A stretch of 42,560 bases of DNA. It comes from Bacillota bacterium (GTDB taxonomy: Bacteria; Bacillota; Clostridia; Oscillospirales; Ruminococcaceae). Under the pieces are notes generated by a model. It worked only from the letters and a program-made list of their open reading frames with translations. It was not told where the DNA came from and made no database searches. A program made the position numbers and the translations under genes. Positions within the stretch are counted from its first letter, which is position 1; each line of letters opens with the position of its first letter. Location: contig JAEWXO010000094.1 in assembly GCA_023458875.1 (NCBI GenBank), forward strand, positions 1-42,560, in the 5' to 3' direction. Positions 23,927 through 32,390 of this stretch are shown in pieces.

Positions 23927-24973
23927 TTATCTTATGAAATCCATAAGACTCTGCGGTATAACGTTGCTGCCGAATTGCATTGTAAGATTCCATGCATACT
24001 TGTAATTCATATAGTTCATAATTTCGGTAGCATCATCTATTCCTTCCGTATCCTTCTGCATTTGACTCAAGGATAAACTTTCGTTTTCAAGCCTTGAAAG
24101 CGTTGTATCCAGGAAACTGCATCTCATTCCTATATCGGATACATTTGTTGTGAGCTTGTTTGCACAATTTCCAAGGTGATCATACAACGCACTCAGTTTA
24201 TCCATATCGCCATCTTCTATTGCCTTTGACATATCTGTTATTACGTCATAAACATTGTTTGATACTTCGTATGTTTTTTCATTGTCTGACATATCCTTAT
24301 ATGTTATATCTGATTTACCATAGCCTAAACTATCAAGACCAGAAACTGATACCTTATATGCTGTTCTTGGATCAACTACACCGTTTACAACACAAATATC
24401 CAACCCTATATCGATATATGTATCAGAACTGTACGGTACAGATGTTCCGTTTGACTCAAACTTGCCATTTTTTAATTCTATATCTTCAACATTGACTCCG
24501 TTGAACTGAAATTTTCCGTTTGCATCAACTGTATAAGGCTGTGTTTTTATATTTGTTCCGCCCATAATGTATTTATCATTATATTTACAGTTAGCAAGCT
24601 TCAGGATTGAATCCTTTGAATTTTGCAGAACAGTGGTATAAATTTCTTCACCTACTTTGGTGTTTGTTCCGTTCAGAACCTTAAGAACCTCTGCTCTGAT
24701 ATTTCCTACTATTTCATTTATTGAAACAAGACTGTCTTCTGCAACGGTAAGCTGTTCATTTGCGACTGCAACATTATCCCTTACCTGTTCATTTTTATAA
24801 ATTTTTGAACGTATATTAAGCGCCTTGGTACCGGCAGAAACATTTTCCGAAACCTTTGTAAACGCTCTTCCGCTCTGTACCTTGTCCATCGCCGTATTCA
24901 TGGAATACTGTGAGTTGGAAAGATTAGAAAGATATGATCTGTTTACGGAATTTTGCGTGATTCTTATAGACAT
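23927..24973 (-). CDS. flgL: Flagellar hook-filament junction protein FlgL (HAP3)
   Basis: 348 aa. N-terminal flagellin-like helix RITQNSVNRSYLSNLSNSQYSMNTAMDKVQSGR and a C-terminal helix ending NYKYAWNLTMQFGSNVIPQSLMDFIR. Central variable domain about 130-240, including GGTN. It forms the outer ring between hook and filament. AGGGGTGA lies before the ATG. It follows flgK by 26 bases. Confidence 0.93.
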   Translation of the reverse strand: MSIRITQNSVNRSYLSNLSNSQYSMNTAMDKVQSGRAFTKVSENVSAGTKALNIRSKIYKNEQVRDNVAVANEQLTVAEDSLVSINEIVGNIRAEVLKVLNGTNTKVGEEIYTTVLQNSKDSILKLANCKYNDKYIMGGTNIKTQPYTVDANGKFQFNGVNVEDIELKNGKFESNGTSVPYSSDTYIDIGLDICVVNGVVDPRTAYKVSVSGLDSLGYGKSDITYKDMSDNEKTYEVSNNVYDVITDMSKAIEDGDMDKLSALYDHLGNCANKLTTNVSDIGMRCSFLDTTLSRLENESLSLSQMQKDTEGIDDATEIMNYMNYKYAWNLTMQFGSNVIPQSLMDFIR

Positions 24974-24999
24974 TTTTTATCACCCCTCATCTTGTGGTT

Positions 25000-26535
25000 T
25001 TATCCCAATGCACCTATCTGATTTACTATAACATCAAGTAACTCATCCATAGCAGTCATTACTTTTGCCGCTGCCTGAAATGCCTTGTTATGAGTAAGCA
25101 TGCTCATTGTTTCTTCTGTTTCACTGACTCCGCTTATTCCGTCTCTTTCATTCAGAAGCTGCTCTGAATATTTATTGCATGACTCATATCTTGAACTTGC
25201 ATACTGTACATCACTTCCAAGCTTGCCAACATAGTCAGCGATATAATCCTGAAATGTACCGGTAAACGTTTCTACGCCATTTGAAAATGTCTGTGTATTT
25301 ATTGAAAGCTTACCCAGAAGCTCAACCATGTATGCGTTTTCACTGCTGTTCTTATCATAAATAATGTAAGACGGATTCTCTGCCAGATCATCTGATATCG
25401 CAATATTTTTAGCGGTTACATATTTGTCAGTATATACGCTTATTTTTCCGTTACTGTAGTCACTCTCACCTACAAGTTTTTTGTATGTAAGAACATTTCC
25501 GTCTGCATCCTTGGTTTCAGGAAGAGTATTGTTCAGTATTTCTGCAAGCTTTCCCGCAAATGTATCAAGATAATCCTCATAGTACTGAAAACCACGTATA
25601 GTAGTTTCGGTACCGCTCGATATATTGTTTCCCCTGCCGTTAAGTATCTCTGTAGATGCTTTAAGTGTTCCGTAATCAGTATCAGACGCAGTTCCGTCTG
25701 ATTTCCATGTGAGGCTTACTGTTCCGTTTGAATTTTCGTGATAATTTATTTTATCCGCATTTTTTCCTTCTATGCACATATGTCCGTTCATTGTAACGTT
25801 TACTGAGCCGTCGGCATTATTGCTTACAACCAGCTTACCAAATGAAGAGAGCTGATCAAGAAGTACATTACGCTTATCAATAAGCTCGTTTGGGCCATAC
25901 TGATTTGTATAACCGTTTGTGCTCATCATTTCGCTTATCTGTTTATTAAGATCTGCTACCTTTGTAAGCATAGTATTCGCATCATTAACCTCTGACTGAA
26001 GCTCCATTTTATATGTGTCAGCTGTATCTGTTAATGTACGTGAAATATGATTAAGAAGTGTTGTAATGTTTTTTACTGACTCTGCAAATATTGAAGCATC
26101 ACCTCCAACATTGACGTTGCTGGCAAAGTCCTCAAGTGCTGAATACATCTGCTTAATACCCCAACTAAGCCCGTATCCGTTACCTTCAATTCCTATATCA
26201 ACTTCTGAAAGAACATTCTCTATATCCGCAAGCATTGCGTTGCTCTTGTTATAATAGGATGTCTCAGAATAAATATTTCGGAATGCAGTATCCAGTCTCT
26301 GGTCACGCACCTGTGAAACGCCATTGACATTCGTTCCAAGACCATTGTAATTCATAGCATTAATACTTACTCTGTTCTTATATGAATATGATTCAACAGC
26401 TACCTGATCAGTTCTTTGCCTCGTGTACCCCTCAGAGGACATATTTGCAAAGTTATGTCCTACAATATCCAAAGCCTTCTGACTTGCAAACAATGCAGTT
26501 TTCGAAGACTCGAACCCCATAAATGTCGGTCTCAT
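25000..26535 (-). CDS. flgK: Flagellar hook-associated protein FlgK (HAP1)
   Basis: 511 aa, normal length. FMGFESSKTALFASQKALDIVGHNFANMSSEGYTRQR is the FlgK/rod-hook N-terminal signature (IxxxNxAN..TxGYxRQ). The C-terminal part GISGVSETEETMSMLTHNKAFQAAAKVMTAMDELLDVIVNQ is the conserved coiled end. Forms the first junction ring on the hook. The ribosome site is AGGAGGAG. Confidence 0.95.
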   Translation of the reverse strand: MRPTFMGFESSKTALFASQKALDIVGHNFANMSSEGYTRQRTDQVAVESYSYKNRVSINAMNYNGLGTNVNGVSQVRDQRLDTAFRNIYSETSYYNKSNAMLADIENVLSEVDIGIEGNGYGLSWGIKQMYSALEDFASNVNVGGDASIFAESVKNITTLLNHISRTLTDTADTYKMELQSEVNDANTMLTKVADLNKQISEMMSTNGYTNQYGPNELIDKRNVLLDQLSSFGKLVVSNNADGSVNVTMNGHMCIEGKNADKINYHENSNGTVSLTWKSDGTASDTDYGTLKASTEILNGRGNNISSGTETTIRGFQYYEDYLDTFAGKLAEILNNTLPETKDADGNVLTYKKLVGESDYSNGKISVYTDKYVTAKNIAISDDLAENPSYIIYDKNSSENAYMVELLGKLSINTQTFSNGVETFTGTFQDYIADYVGKLGSDVQYASSRYESCNKYSEQLLNERDGISGVSETEETMSMLTHNKAFQAAAKVMTAMDELLDVIVNQIGALG

Positions 26536-26553
26536 AATATATCTCCTCCTGTT

Positions 26554-27027
26554 TTATGCTTTTCTGTCAAGCAAATTTACACCTGAATATTTACTTGAAG
26601 AAATAGTGCCACTTTGATCGTAGCATGCCGGATCAGTAACATCATTGTAACTAAGTATGTCTGAATTGTGTAGATTATTTTTTGTTATTTCCAAAGAACG
26701 TCTGTTAAAATCTCTGGCAACTGTCACTGCTTCCTGGAAATCATAAAACAACTCCTCAAGCTCATCATGCGATTGGCCTGTTTCCATATCAATTATTTCT
26801 CTGAATGTTTTTCCTTCAAGTCCTTGCTCTTTAAAAAGCTGCTGTCTTTTTCTTTCGTATTGTTCTGCCATCTTTATAAACATCTGATATTCTGAAAGAA
26901 TTTTATTTATTTTTGTAAGGTTATCGGAAGATAAAGCGTTCATTTTTTCTTCTTCATTAGCAGCGACCTCAAAATAAAATTCGGTATACTGTGACATAAA
27001 AGTGTAAAATTCATTATAGTTTTTCAT
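26554..27027 (-). CDS. flgN: FlgN-type chaperone for FlgK/FlgL
   Basis: 157 aa, mostly two long helices (about 5-60 and 80-120) as in FlgN/YvyG, with a Ser/Asp-rich tail. Position directly before flgK supports the call; sequence similarity by eye is modest. It should bind FlgK and FlgL C-termini and deliver them to export. GAGGTAGG precedes the ATG. Confidence 0.78.
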   Translation of the reverse strand: MKNYNEFYTFMSQYTEFYFEVAANEEEKMNALSSDNLTKINKILSEYQMFIKMAEQYERKRQQLFKEQGLEGKTFREIIDMETGQSHDELEELFYDFQEAVTVARDFNRRSLEITKNNLHNSDILSYNDVTDPACYDQSGTISSSKYSGVNLLDRKA

Positions 27028-27066
27028 AATCCTACCTCATTTTCAGAAAACAGAATAAATAACCTG

Positions 27067-27111
27067 ACAGGAACAGTATTTTTTTCAAAAACTATTCCTG
27101 TAGTTTTTTTA
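27067..27111 (+). terminator. Plus-strand-oriented hairpin between flgM and flgN
   Basis: ACAGGAACAGT pairs with ACTATTCCTGT (one wobble) and is followed on the plus strand by TAGTTTTTTT. No U tract on the minus strand. It would act on antisense transcripts, or as a stabilising or attenuating hairpin in the flagellar mRNA. Confidence 0.45.
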
Positions 27112-27123
27112 CGTTACCCAAAT

Positions 27124-27438
27124 TTAAAATGAAAGACGATCCAGAATAGCATCTGCTACTTCTTCTGCTGAAACATTGTATGTTCCATCTGCGATCTGTG
27201 CTTTCAGAGAATTAATTTTTTCCTGTGAAGCATAATTTTCTATGTCTGAGGAAATTGTCCTTGTACTGCGTTCAATTTCCCTGAACGACGCCGCTTCAGG
27301 GCTTATTGATACTGTATCATGCTTGATACACGCCTTATCAGTTTCCGACATTTTAATGTTTTCATTATCTTTTACACTCTGTGGGCCTATTCCCTTGGCT
27401 TTAAGATAACTATTGCACACGTTAAAATTAATATTCAT
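27124..27438 (-). CDS. flgM: Anti-sigma-28 factor FlgM
   Basis: 104 aa from ATG 27438, with AAAGGAG about 10 bases upstream; an earlier in-frame TTG at 27447 lies between. The sigma-binding C-terminal part is typical: DTVSISPEAASF, then EKINSLKAQIADGTYNVSAEEVADAILDRL (GxYxVxxxxVAxxIL). FlgM holds the flagellar sigma factor until it is exported through the finished hook-basal body. First gene of the flgM-flgN-flgK-flgL-yviE-fliW-csrA run. Confidence 0.9.
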   Translation of the reverse strand: MNINFNVCNSYLKAKGIGPQSVKDNENIKMSETDKACIKHDTVSISPEAASFREIERSTRTISSDIENYASQEKINSLKAQIADGTYNVSAEEVADAILDRLSF

Positions 27439-27497
27439 AAAACACAACTCCTTTCCTTAACGTTAAATATAAACACAAAATAATCCCTCTGATTTAT

Positions 27498-27522
27498 ATA
27501 TCGTCACTTTAAATACTTTTTA
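27498..27522 (-). promoter_or_regulatory. Candidate SigD (sigma-28) promoter of flgM
   Basis: Minus strand: TAAA (27519-27522), 13-base spacer, GACGATAT (27498-27505). Close to TAAA-N15-GCCGATAT but with a short spacer; about 60 bases before the flgM start. Confidence 0.45.
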
Positions 27523-27601
27523 AATACTATAAATAAATAATTAAATTTAATATAACATTTTAAAAAATTTAATACAAAATTATTATTATATTTAAAAAAG
27601 A

Positions 27602-27630
27602 TTGAAAAATTATTTATAAATTGTTATAAT
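27602..27630 (+). promoter_or_regulatory. Promoter of the ParA gene
   Basis: TTGAAA (27602-27607), 17-base spacer, TATAAT (27625-27630). It is 33 bases upstream of the start and divergent from flgM. Confidence 0.7.
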
Positions 27631-27662
27631 ATAATTATTAATTTTATTAATGAGGTATTGTA

Positions 27663-28427
27663 ATGGCAAGAATAATTTCAGTAATAACCCAAAAAGGCGG
27701 CGTTGGTAAAACTACAACAGTTAATGCTCTTGCCGCAACTTTGAACAAATCAGGAAGAAGGGTTCTTGTAATAGACCTTGATCCACAGGGAAATCTTTCA
27801 TTCAGCCTCGGTGCAGAAATAGAAGATGTAAACACCATATACAATGTAATGCGACAGGAAGTCAGTGCCCTTGACAGCATTCAGCGGTGCAAAACTGCGG
27901 ATATAATCCCTTCAAATATTCTTTTAAGTTCTATAGAACTGGAGTTTACAGGCAGAAACAGAGAATTCCTATTAAAAAACGCTCTTAATGAAGTAAAAAA
28001 TCTATATGATTACATACTTATAGATTCGCCACCAAGTCTTGGAATTCTGACTGCAAATGCGCTGTCTGCCAGTAAATATGTAATTCTTCCGATGCTCCCT
28101 GACATATTCAGTCTTCAGGGAATCGCACGCGTATATGAAACTATAGACCATGTACGTAAAACATGCAATCCGAAGCTTGGAATAGGCGGCGTTCTTGTAA
28201 ATCGCTACAATAAACGTTCACGGCTTCACAAAGAGGTATACGGCACTGCACAGCTTATTGCCGGCAAACTGGGCATACCTGTTTTTAAAACAGTTATCAG
28301 AAACTGTGTTTCACTTTCTGAATCACAGTCGCTTCAATGCGATGTGACAAAGTACGGTTTACGTGCTACATGTGTCAAGGACTTTCAGAATCTCACTGCT
28401 GAGCTTATTGAAAGAGGAATTTTTTAG
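27663..28427 (+). CDS. ParA/MinD-family ATPase
   Basis: 254 aa. Deviant Walker A KGGVGKTT (11-18) with the signature first Lys, Walker A' VIDLDPQGN near 35, Walker B ILIDSPPSLG near 118. Closest in appearance to Soj/ParA-type ATPases. No ParB gene is next to it and it lies between flagellar genes, so a positioning role (flagella or chemoreceptors, as for FlhG or ParC-type proteins) is as likely as chromosome segregation. GAGGTATTG, ribosome site, before the ATG. The ComFB-like gene starts 18 bases after its stop. Confidence 0.88.
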   Translation: MARIISVITQKGGVGKTTTVNALAATLNKSGRRVLVIDLDPQGNLSFSLGAEIEDVNTIYNVMRQEVSALDSIQRCKTADIIPSNILLSSIELEFTGRNREFLLKNALNEVKNLYDYILIDSPPSLGILTANALSASKYVILPMLPDIFSLQGIARVYETIDHVRKTCNPKLGIGGVLVNRYNKRSRLHKEVYGTAQLIAGKLGIPVFKTVIRNCVSLSESQSLQCDVTKYGLRATCVKDFQNLTAELIERGIF

Positions 28428-28445
28428 TATAGGAGTGATCATATA

Positions 28446-28901
28446 ATGATAGACAAAAGAACTAAACGTGACATAAACAAAGAACTTATGTTTAACAAAA
28501 TTATGCCATCATATATGCCTGAAGGTGAACCATACGACGAAAACAATATCAATACAGCACTTCCTGCTGCTCCGGTAAATTCGTTTCAGAATCAGTTACA
28601 GCCGCCAGATGTTCATCAAAACACAAAAACATCCGACACTGTACGATATATTAACATTACTGAAACAGTACTCAGCAAAAAGCTTGACGGAATGATAACC
28701 ATGTTTAAATGCTGTAAATGCGACCAGTGCCGACAGTCTATAATACTCAATGTTCTCAATAATACAAAGCCGCATTATGTCTATAACAAGCCTTCTGAGG
28801 TAGACAAGCTTATCGAGACCAACAACTGTGCTGATATTATTCAGCCAATAATACGTGCCATTCTTGACATCAAGGCAAATCCTGCACATCAGCGAAAATA
28901 A
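28446..28901 (+). CDS. ComFB-like protein
   Basis: 151 aa. Residues about 70-140 resemble the ComFB domain: NITETVLSKKLDGMI, then CCKCDQCRQSIILNVLNNTKPHYV (Cys89, Cys90, Cys92, Cys95; the family motif is CxCxxC..DI..LALN.LPP.YV). Residues 1-65 are a Pro/Asn/Gln-rich disordered segment, longer than in B. subtilis ComFB. ComFB proteins have recently been proposed to bind cyclic dinucleotides; that is outside knowledge, not visible here. TAGGAGTG precedes the ATG. Coupled to the ParA gene. Confidence 0.72.
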   Translation: MIDKRTKRDINKELMFNKIMPSYMPEGEPYDENNINTALPAAPVNSFQNQLQPPDVHQNTKTSDTVRYINITETVLSKKLDGMITMFKCCKCDQCRQSIILNVLNNTKPHYVYNKPSEVDKLIETNNCADIIQPIIRAILDIKANPAHQRK

Positions 28902-29027
28902 ACTTTCACAAAGATTTGCTTTATATTTTATTCATATTGTATATTTATTTTTGTCTCCCGATTACGATATATATTATGTAGGATATAGGTTATATCTCTA
29001 GAAAAATGTATAAAGGGGGACGGTCCA

Positions 29028-29666
29028 ATGGAAATACAAAATACAAATTCAACTAAACCAATTGTTCCGGACGGAACAAATTCACAAACATCTAAGCTCA
29101 TATCTGCTCAAAAGTCAGTCGAAAATAATGCAAATAAGAAAAATGTTACTGATACAGCCGATTCCTCAAAACAAAAGGATATCTTTACAAAGAATATGGA
29201 TACCGGCGAATACAACACAGGAATTTATTCAAAGGAATCTATCTCAAAACGTCTGGAGTCAATGGAAGAACAACGCACTGAAGCATTTATTTCAATGATT
29301 GAAAAAATGTTCGTATCCCAGGGAAATTCAAATCTTCTTAAAATAGATGACATAAGGAAAAACATCAGATCAACATTTACTCAGGAGGATATTGATGCTT
29401 CCGAAAAAGCCATCTCTGACGACGGAAATTATTCTGTAGACGCTGTTGCAACACGAATAATGGATATGGCCACTGCACTTGCAGGAGATGATCCTGAAAA
29501 GATTTCAACATTGCGTGATGCCGTAATAAAAGGATTCGGACAGGCAGCGAAAACACTTGGACTAAAGGACGACGATATGCCTGATATAACCAAGCGCACA
29601 TATACAGAAATAATGAAACGCTTTGATGACTGGACAGATTCTTATAATAAAAAAGAGGAAAATTAA
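29028..29666 (+). CDS. Flagellar-region protein with a FlgM-reminiscent segment
   Basis: 212 aa. Residues 1-70 are Asn/Ser/Thr/Lys-rich and disordered, as in the N-terminus of FlgM and exported flagellar proteins. Residues 75-205 are helical. DGNYSVDAVATRIMDMATAL (132-151) lines up with FlgM DGTYNVSAEEVADAILD. The following GFGQAAKTLG and LPDITK-like MPDITKRTYTEIMKRFDDW resemble DUF5610-type proteins. Function unknown. GGGGGA is about 8 bases before the ATG. A strong terminator follows. Confidence 0.65.
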   Translation: MEIQNTNSTKPIVPDGTNSQTSKLISAQKSVENNANKKNVTDTADSSKQKDIFTKNMDTGEYNTGIYSKESISKRLESMEEQRTEAFISMIEKMFVSQGNSNLLKIDDIRKNIRSTFTQEDIDASEKAISDDGNYSVDAVATRIMDMATALAGDDPEKISTLRDAVIKGFGQAAKTLGLKDDDMPDITKRTYTEIMKRFDDWTDSYNKKEEN

Positions 29667-29717
29667 TAAGACAATACGCCTCTTTACTAACTGACTTTTT
29701 ACACTCCATAATAAAAT

Positions 29718-29766
29718 AAAGGACCGTAACAGAATTTTGAAATTAGATTCTGTTACGGTCCTTTTT
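29718..29766 (+). terminator. Strong intrinsic terminator
   Basis: GGACCGTAACAGAAT pairs perfectly with ATTCTGTTACGGTCC (15 bp), followed by TTTTT. AAA precedes the stem, so weak function on the other strand (after tenI) is possible. Confidence 0.92.
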
Positions 29767-29796
29767 GTTCACTTTTTTATGTTTATATACGTTTAT

Positions 29797-29875
29797 GTTC
29801 ATCATTCAGACATATTCCCGAAGGTCAGAGATGTGGATTACTGAAAATTAATAGTTTATATATGAACTCAGGCTG
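29797..29875 (+). repeat. MITE-like element, decayed copy F
   Basis: GTTCATCATTCAGACATATT and CCCGAAGGTCAGAG align with the left half of copies B and C, but the GACCGG hairpin is lost. Ends near AGGCTG beside the tenI stop. Confidence 0.4.
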
Positions 29876-29880
29876 TCCCT

Positions 29881-30435
29881 TTAATTGTATTTACCGGTCA
29901 TAAAACCGGACATTATACAGGCACCGGTTGCTCCGGCATTTATAACGTCAGATATATTATCTTTATTTATTCCGCCAATTGCAAGAACAGGGCAACCGAC
30001 ACTTTTACAGACTGACTCCAAAAAAACGAGTCCTCTTGGTTCTAGCCCCTTTTTGCATTCTGTGCTGAAAATATGCCCTGCAATCAGATAATCTGCGCCC
30101 ATTTCATAAGCCTCGCATGCCTCATCAACGGAATGTACCGAAACCCATTTTGAATCAAAAGCAGAAAGCCCGTCATAGTATTTTTTAAAGTCATTCATTG
30201 AAAGCTGTATATCTTTTATTCCAAGCTTTTTTGCAGAATTTATATATTTGTTTACAACAAGCCTTGTTCTGCTGCAAATTTCTGCATCAATGCATTTTGC
30301 TGCAAGCTCTGTATACTGTTCCTCTGTCAGATCCTTTTCACGAAGGATAACAGCATCTGCCCTGTATGAAATTTCAATAAGCTTGTCTATAAAATCACCG
30401 CTGCACAGCTTTCTGTTCGTAACACATATCAGCAT
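29881..30435 (-). CDS. tenI: Thiazole tautomerase TenI (ThiE-like fold)
   Basis: 184 aa TIM barrel. The loop AGHIFSTECKKGLEPRG with His121 matches TenI (GHxFETDCKKG), whereas true ThiE carries a GP..xT..K loop there. LREKDLTEEQY, VNKYINSAKKLG, VSVHSVDEA and IGGINKDNI complete the family. TenI aromatises the thiazole tautomer made by ThiG. Shorter than ThiE (about 210 aa). It is the last gene of the thi operon and overlaps thiH by 7 bases. If it had ThiE activity instead, it would join thiazole and pyrimidine; I rate that less likely. Confidence 0.82.
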   Translation of the reverse strand: MLICVTNRKLCSGDFIDKLIEISYRADAVILREKDLTEEQYTELAAKCIDAEICSRTRLVVNKYINSAKKLGIKDIQLSMNDFKKYYDGLSAFDSKWVSVHSVDEACEAYEMGADYLIAGHIFSTECKKGLEPRGLVFLESVCKSVGCPVLAIGGINKDNISDVINAGATGACIMSGFMTGKYN

Positions 30436-31601
30436 ACTCTCACCGAACCTGTATTTATGTAGTCTGTAAATACCGGCTGAAGGCCGTTTCCGACAATCAT
30501 ATTCCTTATCTCATCAACACTTCTCGGATCTGAAATTTCAAACTGTCCGTCACCCTTTGCCTCGCCATCGTGACCGCCTATGCTTACCTTTACTCCTGCT
30601 GAAATTTTTGTGGCTGCAAGGCCTATAACATTATCCCTGAAGCCTGCGCGTTCCCTCGTTGAAATGGTTATTCCGGCAAAAGGCATAAACAGACGGTATG
30701 CAAGCATAACCTGAAGCAGCTGTGTTTCATGAACATCATTTGAATTATTTTCTCTGTTGTTTTTATATGGCCTGAGTCTCGGAAATGAAAATGATATTTC
30801 GGCATGAGGATATTTTTTCTGAATAAGTAAGGCATGAACTCCGGCTGCAAATGCGTCCCTTCTGAAATCATCAAGCCCAAGAAGCGAGCCGAATGCCACT
30901 CCTCTCATTCCGCCCATTATTGCTCTTTCCTGTGCATTAAACCTGTATGGATAGCATCTTTTCGGGCCGCTCAGATGTACCTGTTCATATTTTACGGTGT
31001 TGTAGGTTTCCTGATAAACACTTACAAAATCAGCACCGCATTCCTGCAGGTATCTGTATTCATCAGAATTTACCGGATAAATTTCTATACCTATTGTCGT
31101 AAAATATTTTCTGGCAAGCTTTATGGCATCACCTATATATTCAATGCCGGACGCACCTCTGCATTCACCTGTAAGAATAAGAATCTCCTGCAGTCCCGTT
31201 GAGGCAATGTGTGAGAGCTCGTGTTTAATTTCATCCATGCCGAGCTTTCCTCTGCGTATTTTATTACGGCAGTTGAAGCCACAGTACACGCAGTTGTTTT
31301 CACAGTAATTTGCTATGTAAAGCGGAGTAAAAAGGCATACGGAATTTCCAAAATGCTTTGCAGTTTCAGCCTTTGCCTTATGTGCCATAAGCTCGAGGCA
31401 TGAACCAGCAGCCGATGACAGAAGCGCCGCAAGCTCTGACTCTGACGGATAATCCGACAAAAGTGCTTCCTTTACATCCAAAACCGTATATTTACGGTAG
31501 TCATATCTGCTGACGGCATCAAGAACCCTGTCCATAATATCGGAGTTTATCTGCTCCATGCCCTCCTGATATTCCATATGATTAAATCTTTCCTGTTTCA
31601 C
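30429..31601 (-). CDS. thiH: 2-iminoacetate synthase ThiH (radical SAM)
   Basis: 390 aa. Radical-SAM motif C100-ENN-C104-VY-C107-GF, then GECRGASGIEYIGDAIKLA, SVYQETYNTVKYEQVHLSG and the family's STRERAGFRDNVIGLAATKISAG. It cleaves tyrosine to 2-iminoacetate and p-cresol, the anaerobic route to the glycine part of the thiazole. The start codon is GTG, with GGGAG 9 bases upstream; an internal ATG at codon 9 is less well served. Between thiG and tenI. Confidence 0.93.
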   Translation of the reverse strand: MKQERFNHMEYQEGMEQINSDIMDRVLDAVSRYDYRKYTVLDVKEALLSDYPSESELAALLSSAAGSCLELMAHKAKAETAKHFGNSVCLFTPLYIANYCENNCVYCGFNCRNKIRRGKLGMDEIKHELSHIASTGLQEILILTGECRGASGIEYIGDAIKLARKYFTTIGIEIYPVNSDEYRYLQECGADFVSVYQETYNTVKYEQVHLSGPKRCYPYRFNAQERAIMGGMRGVAFGSLLGLDDFRRDAFAAGVHALLIQKKYPHAEISFSFPRLRPYKNNRENNSNDVHETQLLQVMLAYRLFMPFAGITISTRERAGFRDNVIGLAATKISAGVKVSIGGHDGEAKGDGQFEISDPRSVDEIRNMIVGNGLQPVFTDYINTGSVRVC

Positions 31602-31621
31602 TGCAAAAAGCTCCCTTCGCT

Positions 31622-32389
31622 TTAATCTGCCAGAAAGCCTGTAAGAGGGCTTGATGCTTCTGCGTTTAAATCAAGGACTCTTCCCGGACCGGAAAGATAT
31701 GCTGTTCGTCCGGCTTCAATTGCGAGTCTGAATGCCTTTGCCATTGCTGCAATATCTCTTGCCGTTGCAACAGCCGTATTTGCCATAACTGCCGCTACAC
31801 CCATTTCCATTGCTTCACAGGCCTGTGACGGTCTGCCTATTCCGGCATCAACTATAACAGGTATATCAACCTCCTGAACTATCATTTTTATAAATTCCTT
31901 TGCAATCAGTCCCATGTTGCTGCCGATAGGCGCACCAAGGGGCATCACTGATGCAGCTCCGGCATTTACAAGTGCACGTGCCGAAACAAGGTCAGGGAAC
32001 ATATACGGCATTACCGTAAAGCCTTCCTTTGCAAGAATTTCCGTGGCCTTTATTGTCTCATAATTATCAGGCATAAGATATTTTGAATCATTAACTATTT
32101 CAAGCTTTACAAAATCTCCGCAGCCTATCTCCCTTGCAAGGTGTGCTATCCTTACAGCTTCCCCGGCATTTCTGGCACCTGACGTATTTGGCAGAAGTGT
32201 AATGCCCTCCGGGATATAGTCGAGAATATTTTCGTTTGTTCCGGCATTTGCACGACGTAGTGCAAGTGTTGCAATTTCAACACCACCGTTTTCTACGGCA
32301 TTTTTTATTATGTCAAGCGAAAATTTTCCTGAACCCAATATAAATCTTGAACTGAATTCCTTTGAACCTATAATCAGTTTATCATCCAT
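31622..32389 (-). CDS. thiG: Thiazole synthase ThiG
   Basis: 255 aa from ATG 32389, which has GGAGG 9 bases upstream; an ATG three codons earlier sits directly on that site. TIM barrel with LGSGKFS, LLPNTSGARNAGEAVR, FVKLEIV (Schiff-base Lys), MPLGAPIGSNMG, VDAGIGRPSQA and MANTAVATA. It condenses DXP, 2-iminoacetate and ThiS thiocarboxylate. The start lies two bases before the thiF stop on the transcript. Confidence 0.95.
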   Translation of the reverse strand: MDDKLIIGSKEFSSRFILGSGKFSLDIIKNAVENGGVEIATLALRRANAGTNENILDYIPEGITLLPNTSGARNAGEAVRIAHLAREIGCGDFVKLEIVNDSKYLMPDNYETIKATEILAKEGFTVMPYMFPDLVSARALVNAGAASVMPLGAPIGSNMGLIAKEFIKMIVQEVDIPVIVDAGIGRPSQACEAMEMGVAAVMANTAVATARDIAAMAKAFRLAIEAGRTAYLSGPGRVLDLNAEASSPLTGFLAD

Positions 32390-32390
32390 T

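Noticed and set aside
27663..28427. Plasmid or prophage partition gene
   Set aside because: No parB, replication or phage gene is nearby; flanks are chromosomal flagellar and thiamine genes.
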